The position numbers and the translations under genes were made by a program. Under the pieces are notes generated by a model. The model saw only the letters and a program-made list of their open reading frames with translations, did no database searches and was not told the origin of the DNA. A stretch of 64,000 nt of DNA. Source: an uncultured Alphaproteobacteria bacterium (GTDB taxonomy: Bacteria; Pseudomonadota; Alphaproteobacteria; UBA8366; JADFVY01). Shown piece after piece: positions 34,197 to 44,450 of this stretch. Position 1 is the stretch's first letter. Every line of letters starts with the position of its first letter. Location of the stretch: positions 16,880-80,879 of the forward strand of contig CAMYKU010000023.1 of the NCBI GenBank assembly GCA_947259105.1, in the 5' to 3' direction.

Positions 34197-34811
34197 ATGA
34201 GCAAACGACACGCGTCGAAGTACAAGATCGACCGCCGCCTCGGCGTCAATCTCTGGGGCCGCCCCAAGAGTCCCTTCAACAAGCGGGAAACGCGCCCCGG
34301 CCAGCACGGCCAGCGCCGCCGCAAGCTGTCCGATTTCGGCACCCAGCTGGCCGCCAAGCAGAAGCTGAAGGGCTATTACGGCAACATCGGCGAGAAGCAG
34401 TTCCGCAGGCTCTACGAGGAGGCCGGCAGCCTTCGCGGCGACACCGGCGAGAACCTGATCGAGCTGCTGGAGCGACGGCTGGACGCCGCCATCTACCGCG
34501 CGCGCTTCGTGCCGACCGTGTTCGCGGCGCGCCAGTTCGTCAATCACGGCCATATCCGGGTCAACGGCAAGCGCGTCAATGTCGGCTCCTACCGGCTGCG
34601 CGACGGCGACGTCATCGAGGTGCGCCAGAAGAGCCGCGAGATCCCGATGGTGCTGGAGGCCATGCAGTCGCCGGAGCGCGACACGCCGGACTACATATCG
34701 GTCGACTACAAGAAGATGCAGGCGACCTTCGTACGCGGACCGAAGCTGGCGGACGTGCCGTACCCGGCGCACATGGAGCCGAACCTGGTCATCGAGTTCT
34801 ACTCGCGCTGA
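34197..34811 (+). CDS. rpsD: 30S ribosomal protein S4
   Basis: A 204-residue protein of normal S4 length for the group without zinc-binding Cys. It begins [20 protein letters not shown], and contains [36 protein letters not shown], the S4 RNA-binding domain with [20 protein letters not shown] and [20 protein letters not shown], and ends VIEFYSR. It organises 16S rRNA at the start of 30S assembly and usually regulates its own synthesis. Here it is a single gene, with a good promoter upstream and a strong terminator downstream, unlike organisms where it sits in the alpha operon. Confidence 0.97.
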   Translation: MSKRHASKYKIDRRLGVNLWGRPKSPFNKRETRPGQHGQRRRKLSDFGTQLAAKQKLKGYYGNIGEKQFRRLYEEAGSLRGDTGENLIELLERRLDAAIYRARFVPTVFAARQFVNHGHIRVNGKRVNVGSYRLRDGDVIEVRQKSREIPMVLEAMQSPERDTPDYISVDYKKMQATFVRGPKLADVPYPAHMEPNLVIEFYSR

Positions 34812-34843
34812 TCCGGCGATCCGGGCGAAACCTCACGTTACGG

Positions 34844-34871
34844 AAAGGCGGCCTTCGGGGCCGCCTTTTTT
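34844..34871 (+). terminator. Intrinsic terminator of rpsD
   Basis: Arms 34844-34853 and 34859-34868 pair over 10 bases with a TTCGG loop, and the 3' arm runs into six T residues (34866-34871). This is a classical intrinsic terminator 33 bases after the rpsD stop. Confidence 0.9.
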
Positions 34872-34893
34872 GTCGGATCATGAACTTCGCAAT

Positions 34894-34975
34894 CGTCATT
34901 GCGAGGCGCGAAGCGCCGCGGCAATCCAGAAAATGGGGAGAGACTGGATTGCTTCGCCTGCGGCTCGCAATGACG
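34894..34975. repeat. Palindromic repeat of the CGTCATTGCGAG type
   Basis: CGTCATTGCGAG at 34894-34905 is complemented by CTCGCAATGACG at 34964-34975, and GCAATCCAG (34921-34929) by CTGGATTGC (34944-34952). Elements of this type recur in intergenic regions of many proteobacteria. It occupies part of the 34872-35141 gap after the rpsD terminator; I see no gene in that gap. Confidence 0.75.
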
Positions 34976-35141
34976 AAACCCGGTCTTCTGGAAAGCGCAT
35001 TGCCTCTGTGTTGACGCATGTCAACGACAACGATCCCGCAAATGCTTAAGCACTACTGTCCCAGGAGTTTCTTGCTCCCGGTTCTTTTTCAGTTTCGACA
35101 GGCACTGCTGCGCACCGGTCCCAATGGGCCATGGAGGCGAA

Positions 35142-35501
35142 ATGACAGACGTGGAAGGTCTTTTTAGCAAAGCGATCGGCGAGATCGAACGCATGCTGAA
35201 TACCAAGACGGTGGTGGGCGAGCCGATCGTCGTCGAAGGCAATACGCTGATCCCGCTGGTGAGTGTCGGTTTTGGATTCGGAGTCGGCGCCGGCGAAGGC
35301 AAAGACCCAAGCAAGGGCGCCGGCACCGGTGGCGGGACCGGCGGCGGCGGGGGCGTCAAGCCCGTGGCGATGATCGTCGTCAACAAGGACGGTGTCCGGA
35401 TCGAGTCGATCAAGGGTGGCACGGCCTCGGTGCTGGAAAAGGTCGTGGAAACCGTCGGCAAGGCGGCATCGGCCAAATCGGGAAGCAGCAAAGCCGAATA
35501 G
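35142..35501 (+). CDS. GerW/YtfJ-family protein
   Basis: A 119-residue protein of the GerW family (sporulation protein YtfJ in Bacillus). Visible family pattern: an N-terminal helix, then TKTVVGEPIVVEGNTLIPLVSVGFGFGVG, a Gly-rich loop of about 25 residues, and GGVKPVAMIVVNKDGVRIESI. The start ATG at 35142 has GGAGG just upstream (GGAGGCGAA). In Bacillus the family acts in spore germination, but related genes occur in many non-sporulating bacteria with unknown roles. It is followed at 3 bases by a DUF2953 gene, the same partner as YtfI in Bacillus. Confidence 0.85.
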   Translation: MTDVEGLFSKAIGEIERMLNTKTVVGEPIVVEGNTLIPLVSVGFGFGVGAGEGKDPSKGAGTGGGTGGGGGVKPVAMIVVNKDGVRIESIKGGTASVLEKVVETVGKAASAKSGSSKAE

Positions 35502-35504
35502 GCG

Positions 35505-36116
35505 GTGGCTTCCGTTGCGCTCACGCTCGGGGCGCTGCTGGCGCTCCTCGTCGCGCTCCTGGCGGTCCCGTTGACGGTCGTGTTTTCGATCCACCGGATG
35601 GAGGAGACGGAAGGCTATGTCCGTTTCCGCTGGCTCTTCGGGCTCGTGCGATTTCAGCTTCGCATCCCTCGGGCCGCCAAGGCCCGCCCCCGGCCCACGC
35701 CCGCGCCGAAGAAGAAAGCGAAGCCGCCTGGGCGGACCAGGAAGAAGAGCAACGCACGCGGCATCGTTTCGCTTTTGAGACAGTCGGCGTTCCGCCGGCG
35801 CGTCTGTAAATTCATCCGCGACATCTTGACCGCAACCCACGCACGGGATCTGTTTCTTCGATTGCGCATCGGCCTGGGCGATCCCGCCGACACCGGCCGC
35901 CTGTGGGCCATCATCGGGCCCGTTGCCGGCTTGGCGCAGAATCTGCGAAGCGCGACGGTGCGCATCGAGCCGGAGTTTATCGACCCGGTATTCGAAGTCG
36001 AGACGCATGGCCGGTTCCGCCTGGTGCCAATTCAGGTCATCGCCTTGACCGCGGCATTCATGCTGTCGCCGACCATGCTGCGGGCATGGTGGCGTTTGCG
36101 CCGGGGGAATGGCTGA
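35505..36116 (+). CDS. DUF2953 membrane protein (YtfI-like)
   Basis: A 203-residue protein with an N-terminal membrane helix (residues about 4-27), a basic proline/lysine linker (residues about 60-85), and the DUF2953 region with HARDLFLRLRIGLGDPADTGRLWAIIGP and FIDPVFEVETHGRFRLVPI, followed by a last hydrophobic helix. The start is a GTG 3 bases after the GerW stop. DUF2953 proteins pair with GerW proteins in Bacillus-type genomes; the pairing here suggests one conserved two-component function at the membrane. It overlaps the next gene by one base (TGATG). Confidence 0.8.
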   Translation: MASVALTLGALLALLVALLAVPLTVVFSIHRMEETEGYVRFRWLFGLVRFQLRIPRAAKARPRPTPAPKKKAKPPGRTRKKSNARGIVSLLRQSAFRRRVCKFIRDILTATHARDLFLRLRIGLGDPADTGRLWAIIGPVAGLAQNLRSATVRIEPEFIDPVFEVETHGRFRLVPIQVIALTAAFMLSPTMLRAWWRLRRGNG

Positions 36117-36373
36117 TGGCGGCGCTGCGGGCCGGCACGCCCTTGCGCGTTGGCGATGTCACGCTCGTGCCCATCGAGCGCTCCGGGATTGAGCGCGGTT
36201 GTGGCGATGCCGGATACTGGTTAAGCGCCTTCAAGCAGGCCTTTGCTGTCGTCGTGTGCGATGCCAGCGGGGTACGCGCGCTTGCCCTCGATGCATCGAA
36301 ACTCGCGCTTGAGGACGTGATCGAGGAAACACCAAATCTTGGCGCGATCCTGGCCGAGCTTTCAGCCTCGTGA
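36116..36373 (+). CDS. Small protein coupled to the GerW/DUF2953 pair
   Basis: An 85-residue protein that I do not recognise. It starts inside the DUF2953 stop (TGATG), so it is translated together with it. The sequence has LRVGDVTLVPIERSGIERGCG near the start and AFAVVVCDASGVRALALDA in the middle, with no membrane helix or signal peptide. It may be a soluble partner of the two upstream membrane-related proteins. An alternative longer frame would start inside DUF2953 in another phase and has no support. Confidence 0.6.
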   Translation: MAALRAGTPLRVGDVTLVPIERSGIERGCGDAGYWLSAFKQAFAVVVCDASGVRALALDASKLALEDVIEETPNLGAILAELSAS

Positions 36374-36461
36374 TCTCGTCAAAACCGGCTTCGAATATCT
36401 GCGCGGACGGCAATAGTACTATCCGGCCTACGCGCGGCGCGAAGTACGACTAACTTGACTA

Positions 36462-36474
36462 GATCAATCTGATC
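36462..36474 (+). promoter_or_regulatory. Candidate autoregulatory operator of the toxin-antitoxin pair
   Basis: GATCA-ATC-TGATC (36462-36474) is a perfect 5-3-5 palindrome upstream of the antitoxin gene, and TTGACTA at 36455 with TAGTCAA at 36486-36492 forms a wider inverted repeat around it. Antitoxins of the Phd type normally bind such sites. TTGACT at 36455-36460 may also be the promoter -35 element. Confidence 0.4.
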
Positions 36475-36502
36475 ATACATATTGATAGTCAAGGAGAGCC
36501 CG

Positions 36503-36748
36503 GTGACCCGCACTGTCAATATCTACGAGGCGAAGACTCATTTCTCGCGGCTGGTTGAGCTGGCGGCGGCCGGAGAGGAGATCGTCATCGCCAAGGCCGG
36601 CAAGCCCGTGGCGCGGCTGTCGCCCCTGCGCGACGGCAAGGGGCCGCGCAAGCCGGGGTGTCTCGCGGGGCGATTCCATGTGTCGGACGATTTCGACGCA
36701 CCGCTGCCGGATGACCTACTGGATGCGTTCGAGGGCAAGGCCGGGTGA
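36503..36748 (+). CDS. Phd/YefM-type antitoxin
   Basis: An 81-residue antitoxin. The N-terminal DNA-binding part reads VNIYEAKTHFSRLVELAAAGEEIVIAK and continues AGKPVARLSPL, the characteristic Phd/YefM fold; the C-terminal tail (FHVSDDFDAPLPDDLLDAFEG) is the toxin-binding part. The start is GTG at 36503, with AAGGAG 6 bases before it. The stop overlaps the toxin start by 4 bases (GTGA). Phd antitoxins cover their toxin and repress their own operon. Confidence 0.88.
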   Translation: MTRTVNIYEAKTHFSRLVELAAAGEEIVIAKAGKPVARLSPLRDGKGPRKPGCLAGRFHVSDDFDAPLPDDLLDAFEGKAG

Positions 36749-37125
36749 GCCTGCTGCTCGACACCCATGTGTTCCTGTGGTGGATCGGCGCGCCGGCGCG
36801 GCTCTCCCATGAGGTTAGGGCGGCGATCGCCGATCCGGGAACGCTGGTTCACGTCAGCGCCGCCAGTGCCTGGGAGATATCCATCAAACGCGCCCTTGGT
36901 CGCATCGATCTGCGCGACGAGGAGTTCTCCTACGGCATGCGGGAAAGCGGTTTCGCCGAACTTACGGTCACGGCTGAACACGGCCTGGCGGCCGGCGCCC
37001 TGCTGCTCCACCATCGGGACCCGTTCGACCGCATGCTGGTCGCCCAGGCGACGAGCGAGGGCATGCGGCTGGTGACGCGCGACCGCGCGATCGCAGCCTA
37101 TGGCGTGGAAACCCTCTGGGTCTAA
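36745..37125 (+). CDS. VapC-like PIN-domain toxin
   Basis: A 126-residue PIN-domain protein of the group paired with Phd-type antitoxins. Acidic residues expected for the RNase site are visible: LLLDTHVFLWW (first Asp), SAASAWEISIKRALG (Glu), HRDPFDRMLVAQA (two Asp) and RLVTRDRAIAAYG (last Asp). The start is a GTG overlapping the antitoxin stop. Toxins of this type cut tRNA or rRNA when the antitoxin is degraded. Confidence 0.9.
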   Translation: MSLLLDTHVFLWWIGAPARLSHEVRAAIADPGTLVHVSAASAWEISIKRALGRIDLRDEEFSYGMRESGFAELTVTAEHGLAAGALLLHHRDPFDRMLVAQATSEGMRLVTRDRAIAAYGVETLWV

Positions 37126-37229
37126 GCGGCCCGACAGGCCGCTCCATCCCGGGCCCATTGCGGATTGTTAATCCGCCCGCCGCACAATTGCCGCTTGCGT
37201 ACCGTGAATGGCCAGCAGGAATAGCAGGC

Positions 37230-37793
37230 ATGCCAGACAAGGCGGAACCGGACCGGTTGCAGCGGATCGAGGCGGAAGCGCGCAAGGTGCCGCCGCTGTC
37301 TTATGTGCTGTTTCTCTTTGCCGTCGCCGCATGTCCCTTCTGGATTTCGGCAATGGTTGTGGCTGTCGCGGAGCAGTTATCGGTTTCACTGCAGGATGAA
37401 TTCTACTTCCTGGTGCGCTGGATTACCGGTGGCGGCATGATCGTATCGTTCGTTGTGACGGCGATTGCGGCGCGGAGAGCGGTGAGGCGGCAAGTCGAGT
37501 TGGCGGAACAGTTCGGCTATTTCTCCAGCTTCCAACTGGGTTGGGGCGCGATCAGGGAGGCCTGGAATTATTGGTGGACCCTGATTGTGGTGGTCCTGTT
37601 CGTTTCGTATCTTATAGTGGGGCGGGATATCGATAGAATAATCATCGGTGTAAATCGCGCGGAACTGTCTGAAGCCGGTGGTTATTGGTTCGTGATAGCA
37701 AGGGCCGTCGTTATCAGTGGCTTCTTCCTTTGTTATATCGGCTTCTGTATCTGGCTCGGACGTCGCGTCCAAAAACAAAGGGCCGCCCAATAA
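37230..37793 (+). CDS. Unknown membrane protein
   Basis: A 187-residue protein with four probable membrane helices (residues about 24-48, 61-82, 117-135 and 157-175) and basic ends. I do not recognise a family. The ATG at 37230 is my choice because the sequence before it (from 37158) is not hydrophobic and lacks a ribosome-binding site; this is uncertain. The codon use is a little more AT-rich than the neighbours in the second half. The stop codon is inside a terminator hairpin, so the gene is transcribed alone. Confidence 0.6.
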   Translation: MPDKAEPDRLQRIEAEARKVPPLSYVLFLFAVAACPFWISAMVVAVAEQLSVSLQDEFYFLVRWITGGGMIVSFVVTAIAARRAVRRQVELAEQFGYFSSFQLGWGAIREAWNYWWTLIVVVLFVSYLIVGRDIDRIIIGVNRAELSEAGGYWFVIARAVVISGFFLCYIGFCIWLGRRVQKQRAAQ

Positions 37794-37803
37794 GGCGGCC
37801 CTT
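37778..37803. terminator. Bidirectional terminator between convergent genes
   Basis: Arms 37778-37787 and 37794-37803 are perfect 10-base complements (AAGGGCCGCC with GGCGGCCCTT) with a 6-base loop holding the TAA stop of the membrane protein gene. It serves the plus-strand gene and, on the other strand, the grxD gene that ends at 37833. Confidence 0.75.
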
Positions 37804-37832
37804 CGGCATTCCAGAGACTGGCTGACGCGCGC

Positions 37833-38168
37833 CTACGCCGCCTGGGTCTGCACGCCCTTGTCGGCGAGGAGCTGCTGCAGCTCGCCGGAATCGTACATCT
37901 CGCGCACGATGTCGCAACCGCCGACGAATTCGCCCTTCACGTAAAGCTGGGGAATGGTCGGCCAGCTGCTGAAGCTCTTGATGCCGTCGCGGATGCCCGG
38001 GTCCTCCAGCACGTTGATGCCCTTGAATTTCACGCCCATGGTGGTCAGCACCTGGGTCACGGTCGCCGAAAAGCCGCATTGCGGGAACACCGGCGTGCCC
38101 TTCATGAAAAGCACCACGTCACTGTCCGAGATTTCCTCGCGGATACGGTCGAATACAACGTTTTCCAT
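37833..38168 (-). CDS. grxD: Monothiol glutaredoxin
   Basis: A 111-residue monothiol glutaredoxin of the Grx4 type. Active site QCGFSATV holds the CGFS signature; the glutathione-binding motifs [19 protein letters not shown] are complete. Grx4 carries 2Fe-2S clusters, often together with BolA, and delivers them to target proteins. It is 55 bases downstream of the bolA gene on the same strand, and this pair downstream of purL is a common alphaproteobacterial arrangement. Confidence 0.95.
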   Translation of the reverse strand: MENVVFDRIREEISDSDVVLFMKGTPVFPQCGFSATVTQVLTTMGVKFKGINVLEDPGIRDGIKSFSSWPTIPQLYVKGEFVGGCDIVREMYDSGELQQLLADKGVQTQAA

Positions 38169-38223
38169 AGCTTGATTACCCTCGTTCTGGTGGGCCGCGC
38201 TCACGGCCGCCCGATTTACCCGT

Positions 38224-38463
38224 TCACCCGTTCTCGGGCGCCGCCGTCTGCAACGCCAGCGCGTGCAACTCGCCGCCCATCCTGCCCTGCAGCGCGGCAT
38301 AAACCATCTGGTGCTGCTGCACCCGGCTTTTGCCCGTGAATTCCGCCGAGCTGACATAGGCCGCGTAATGGTCGCCATCGCCGCGCAGATCCTCGATGCG
38401 GACCTCCGCGTCGGGGATGGCTTCCTTGATCAGCCTCTCGATCTCGCTCGCTTGCATGGCCAT
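38224..38463 (-). CDS. BolA family protein
   Basis: A 79-residue BolA/YrbA-type protein. The family pattern is [52 protein letters not shown]; the conserved RVxxHQMVYxAL block is present. The His residues in it bind clusters together with glutaredoxin. I take the ATG at 38463; another lies two codons later. It follows purL and precedes grxD. Confidence 0.92.
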   Translation of the reverse strand: MAMQASEIERLIKEAIPDAEVRIEDLRGDGDHYAAYVSSAEFTGKSRVQQHQMVYAALQGRMGGELHALALQTAAPENG

Positions 38464-38500
38464 GGCCAGGAACCCCTTCGCTGCCGGCACGCCCGTCTTC

Positions 38501-40704
<2,204 letters not shown>

Positions 40705-40708
<4 letters not shown>

Positions 40709-41376
40709 GCGGCGAGAGCCTCCACCAGGCCGGTGAAAACGGCCTGTCCGTCGACTCCGCAGTGCAGCTTGTCCACCGCGCGCTCGGGATGGGGCATCAT
40801 GCCCAGCACGTTGCCGCGCTCGTTCAGGATGCCGGCGATGTCGCGCGCCGAGCCGTTGGGATTGTCGTGCGGCGCATAGCGGAAGGCGACGCGCCCTTCG
40901 CCCTCCAGCCGGTCGAGCGTCGCGTCGTCGGCGTAGTAGTTGCCGTCGTGATGGGCGACCGGAATGGTCACCGCCTGGCCCCTGGCATAGCCCCGCGTGA
41001 AGGGCGACTCGGTGTTCTCGACGACGAGGCCGACGTCGCGGCAGACGAATTTCAGCCCGGCGTTGCGCATCAGCACGCCGGGCAGCAGGCCGGCTTCGGT
41101 CAGCACCTGGAAGCCGTTGCAGATGCCCAGCACCAGCACGCCGCGCTCGGCCTGCTCGCGAAGCGCCCGCAGCACCGGCGATTGCGCCGCCATCGCGCCG
41201 GAGCGCAGGTAATCGCCATAGGAAAATCCGCCGGGCAGCACGATCAGGTCCAGCGGCGGCAGGTCCGTCTCGCGATGCCAGACCATGGCAGGCGGCGCAC
41301 CGAACGCCGCGTGCAGCGCCACCTGCGCGTCGCGGTCGCAGTTCGATCCCGGAAAGACGATAACCGCCGTTCTCAT
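40705..41376 (-). CDS. purQ: Phosphoribosylformylglycinamidine synthase subunit I (glutaminase)
   Basis: A 223-residue class I glutamine amidotransferase: [17 protein letters not shown] at the start, [17 protein letters not shown], the nucleophile in [18 protein letters not shown] (Cys about residue 87), and His/Glu in [11 protein letters not shown] near the end. It makes ammonia for PurL, with PurS as connector. It lies 37 bases downstream of the glycolipid-binding-family gene. Confidence 0.96.
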
Positions 41377-41413
41377 GACGTGCCCCCGCAATCCCTTCCT
41401 GTCCGTTCCTCTA

Positions 41414-41998
41414 TCACGAATCCCAGACCCGTTTGAAGCTGCCCGGAAAGTTGGTGACGACGCCGTCGGAGTCGACCGAAAGCTCGGCGGTCTGGCTGCG
41501 GAACAGGGCTTCATACCGGTATTGACCGCCGTCCGGTCCGAACGGCTCGATGCAGCTGTAGCGCTGGCGCAGCGGGCGCAGGCGCATGTCCGGCAGATCC
41601 AGGTAGGCAATGGAGATTTCGGCCGACTCGCCGCGCGCAAGGCCGAGCCGCCTTATCGCCAGAGAATTCGTGAACGGACTGCAGAACAGGTCGATTTCGT
41701 GGCATCCGGCCAGATCCGCAATGGGCTCACCGTTTGCGTCGCGCCATGCGCAGTCTTCGTCCACGCTCAAGGAAATCCCCGCCGGCGATTGCGGACCGGA
41801 CAGCAGACTGACCGCAGCGGAGCGCATCTCCCACGCCGGGCTGATATGGATCACGTAATGAACCCGGCAGGGCGGCAGATCGTCGCTGCGCCCCAGGTAC
41901 AAGCCATCCGCCACATAGCCGTCGTCGTTGGGCGCCAGCGTCAGATGTTCCATCCCGGGGCCGTTCAGATCGGACCAGATGAACTCGCGGGGACTCAT
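41414..41998 (-). CDS. Putative glycolipid-binding family protein (PF06475-like)
   Basis: A 194-residue protein with the pattern of the putative glycolipid-binding family (as in Pseudomonas PA1994). It starts [16 protein letters not shown] and shows [44 protein letters not shown] and ending [18 protein letters not shown]. No signal peptide. It is wedged between purS (4-base overlap, ATGA) and purQ, so it is co-transcribed and translationally coupled with the purine genes; this is not the standard operon content. Its function is unknown, and the family name rests on structural similarity, not on activity. Confidence 0.82.
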   Translation of the reverse strand: MSPREFIWSDLNGPGMEHLTLAPNDDGYVADGLYLGRSDDLPPCRVHYVIHISPAWEMRSAAVSLLSGPQSPAGISLSVDEDCAWRDANGEPIADLAGCHEIDLFCSPFTNSLAIRRLGLARGESAEISIAYLDLPDMRLRPLRQRYSCIEPFGPDGGQYRYEALFRSQTAELSVDSDGVVTNFPGSFKRVWDS

Positions 41999-42237
41999 CC
42001 TTCCAGATCGATGTCGTAGTTCTCGATCACCGTATTCGCGAGCAGCTTCTCGCACATCGCGCCGACCTGCGTGCGCGCCTTGTCCGGGTCGGTTTCTGCA
42101 AGGTCCAGTTCGATGACCTTGCCCTGCCGGACCTCGCCGACGCCCTCGAAGCCCAGCGATTCCAGCGCATGGCCAATGGCCTTGCCCTGTGGGTCCAGCA
42201 CCCCGGTCTTCAACGTCACGTGTACCTTCGCCTTCAC
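41995..42237 (-). CDS. purS: Phosphoribosylformylglycinamidine synthase subunit PurS
   Basis: An 80-residue PurS, the small subunit that bridges PurL and PurQ. The sequence AKVHVTLKTGVLDPQGKAI, LGFEGVGEVRQGKVIEL and a final AMCEKLLANTVIENYDIDL match the family closely. It lies between purC and the glycolipid-binding-family gene, with 42 bases to purC. Confidence 0.95.
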   Translation of the reverse strand: MKAKVHVTLKTGVLDPQGKAIGHALESLGFEGVGEVRQGKVIELDLAETDPDKARTQVGAMCEKLLANTVIENYDIDLEG

Positions 42238-42279
42238 CGATCCTGTCCCTGTCCTGCCTGTTGCGTTCGGGTTCTGCCG

Positions 42280-43047
42280 CTACTGAATCGTCTCCGGCGC
42301 CTGCAGGTCGTTCGGGCCGCCCTCGGGCAGGATTCCCAGCCGTCGCGCAACCTCCTGATAGGCTTCCTCGACCTTGCCAAGGTCGCGGCGGAACCGGTCC
42401 TTGTCCATTTTCTCGTTGGTCTTGATGTCCCACAGCCGGCAATTGTCGGGGCTGATCTCGTCGGCCAGCAGGATCCGCATGTCGCCGCTCTCTTCATAGA
42501 GCCGGCCGAATTCCAGCTTGAAGTCGACCAGTTTCAGGCCGACGCCAAGGAACAATCCCAGCAGGAAGTCGTTGACGCGCAGCGACATCGCCAGCATGTC
42601 GTCGATGTCCTGTGGCGTGGCCCAGCCGAAGGCCGTGATGTGCTCTTCCGACACCAGCGGATCGCCCAGTTCGTCGGACTTGTAATAGTACTCGACCACC
42701 GAGCGCGGCAGCGGCGTTCCCTCGGCGACTGCGAAGCGCTTGGCCAGCGACCCGGCGACGATATTCCGGACCACCACCTCGATCGGGATGATCTCGACCT
42801 CGCGGACCAGCTGTTCGCGCATGTTCAGGCGCCGCACGAAATGCGTCGGGATGCCCACTTCCGCAAGCCGCAGCATCAGGAATTCCGAGATCCGGTTGTT
42901 GAGCACGCCCTTACCGGTAATCGTGCCCTTTTTCTGGTTGTTGAAGGCGGTGGCGTCGTCCTTGAAGTACTGCACCAGCGTGCCCGGCTCGGGCCCCTCG
43001 AACATTACTTTCGCCTTGCCCTCGTAGATCCGTCTGCGTCTGGCCAT
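42280..43047 (-). CDS. purC: SAICAR synthetase
   Basis: A 255-residue phosphoribosylaminoimidazole-succinocarboxamide synthase. Landmarks: [66 protein letters not shown] and [14 protein letters not shown]. It joins CAIR and aspartate. It is the first gene of the operon purC-purS-glycolipid-purQ-purL. Just upstream a short GC hairpin (43066-43083) has an AGGA loop on the minus strand, about 19 bases before the start; its role is unclear. Confidence 0.96.
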   Translation of the reverse strand: MARRRRIYEGKAKVMFEGPEPGTLVQYFKDDATAFNNQKKGTITGKGVLNNRISEFLMLRLAEVGIPTHFVRRLNMREQLVREVEIIPIEVVVRNIVAGSLAKRFAVAEGTPLPRSVVEYYYKSDELGDPLVSEEHITAFGWATPQDIDDMLAMSLRVNDFLLGLFLGVGLKLVDFKLEFGRLYEESGDMRILLADEISPDNCRLWDIKTNEKMDKDRFRRDLGKVEEAYQEVARRLGILPEGGPNDLQAPETIQ

Positions 43048-43444
43048 ATGAACAGAAACCCAAGAGGGCGGCTCCTGCCGCCCGCAGCGGTTCCGCAGGC
43101 CACGGCGCCGCCCGGTGCCGATGCCGCAGATATAGCAACTGTTGCGGTGCGGAACAATGGCCGATCCGGCGGCCTAGCGGAAACGGGATCGGCCGAAACC
43201 GCCCCGTTCCCGGTGCCGTCGCGGCGGCTTTCTGCGGCCCCTTCACGTGCCTTAACCGTTTTTTTGCACTCCGCGCGGATAGTACGAGTGCGGCCGTGAC
43301 CGTATCGCGGAGCCAGGGGCCGGGTGTCCGGGTGATTGCGGGCCGCGCACGGCGATATGCCTGCCGGGACCCGTGTTCCGCTGGCCGCCGGCCCGGTCCG
43401 GATCCCCGATCGGAGGGATTCGCGTCTTTACGTTGGAGGGGACC
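43048..43444. other. Divergent gap between purC and the DUF1194 cluster
   Basis: This 397-base region must hold the promoters of the purine operon (minus) and of the first DUF1194 gene (plus). I see one perfect hairpin at 43066-43083 (7-base arms, 4-base loop) in the purC leader and no promoter boxes I would defend. No PurR-like or riboswitch-like structure was recognised by eye. Confidence 0.4.
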
Positions 43445-44278
43445 ATGTCACAACGAATCCTTGCGGTTGCCACTGCCGCCGTTCTGCTGGCTTGCGGGTC
43501 CGCCGGGGTTGCCGGTGCGGCGCAGCCGGTCGATCTGGAACTTGCGCTTGCCGTCGACGTATCGAGCAGCATCGATGCCGAGGAGGCGCAGCTGCAGCGC
43601 AACGGCTACGTTGCGGCGCTGGGCCATCCGGAGGTGATCCGGGCGATCGAGGGCGGACTCCTGGGCCGGGTGGCCATCATGTATTATGAATGGGCGGGCG
43701 ACGATCATCTCAAGGTGATCGCCCCCTGGACGCTGATCGACGGCGTCGAATCGATGCGCCTTTTCGCCCAGACAATAGCGATCGCACCGGTGCACACGGC
43801 GCCCCGCACCTCAATCGCCAATGCCATCGAGTTCGCCCTGCCGCAGTTCCGCGACAATGCCTATGAGGGGACGCGTCAGGTCATCGACATTTCAGGCGAC
43901 GGCCCCAACAACGGCAGGGCCGAGATCCTGGAGGCGCGCGGCAAGGCCATCGCCGCCGGCATTACCATCAACGGGCTGCCGATCGTCAACGGACGGGGCG
44001 ATCCCGCGGGCTACCTGCCGCTGCCCGATGTCGATCTGTATTACCGCGATTGCGTCATCGGCGGCCCCGGCGCCTTCCTTGTCGTCGCCGATTCCTTCAA
44101 GGAGTTCGGCCTTGCGATCCGGCGCAAGCTGATCACCGAAATCGCCGGCATGCCCCCGGCGCCCGCCATGGCCGCCGCGGAAGACGTTCGCGCGGGCCCC
44201 CGGCTCTTGCTGGCTGCGGGGCTTCCGCGTGCCTGCGACTTCGGCCCGATGACCTGGCAGGACCTCCGCGTGTACTGA
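43445..44278 (+). CDS. DUF1194 (vWA-like) exported protein, copy 1
   Basis: A 277-residue protein with a signal peptide (residues about 1-25, ending GVAGA) and a DUF1194 domain. MIDAS motif DVSSS lies in LELALAVDVSSSIDAEEAQ; second element DISGDGPNN; the C-terminal block DCVIGGPGAFLVV is conserved in all copies. The start at 43445 has GGAGGGG just upstream. It is the first of three tandem copies and has a slightly longer C-terminus than the others. Function unknown; the exported vWA fold suggests a metal-dependent protein-binding role in the periplasm. Confidence 0.83.
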   Translation: MSQRILAVATAAVLLACGSAGVAGAAQPVDLELALAVDVSSSIDAEEAQLQRNGYVAALGHPEVIRAIEGGLLGRVAIMYYEWAGDDHLKVIAPWTLIDGVESMRLFAQTIAIAPVHTAPRTSIANAIEFALPQFRDNAYEGTRQVIDISGDGPNNGRAEILEARGKAIAAGITINGLPIVNGRGDPAGYLPLPDVDLYYRDCVIGGPGAFLVVADSFKEFGLAIRRKLITEIAGMPPAPAMAAAEDVRAGPRLLLAAGLPRACDFGPMTWQDLRVY

Positions 44279-44296
44279 TTCGCCGCCCGGACATCT

Positions 44297-44319
44297 GCCG
44301 GCGGTCTTCGGCCGCCGGC
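44297..44319 (+). terminator. GC hairpin after DUF1194 copy 1
   Basis: Arms 44297-44304 and 44312-44319 are perfect 8-base complements with a TCTTCGG loop, about 20 bases after the stop of copy 1. There is only a short T run (TTTC), so it is a weak terminator; it suggests that copies 1 and 2 may be separate transcripts. Confidence 0.45.
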
Positions 44320-44450
44320 TTTCGGTGTGCCCGACTCCCGCCTGACGAACGATACGGTGCGCCGCCCGTTGCGCGCGAAATCGTGAACGCTACGCGCCCG
44401 TCGTTATGGGTTATGCTCCGCTGGCTGACGGCCCGTATAGAGGGGGGATC

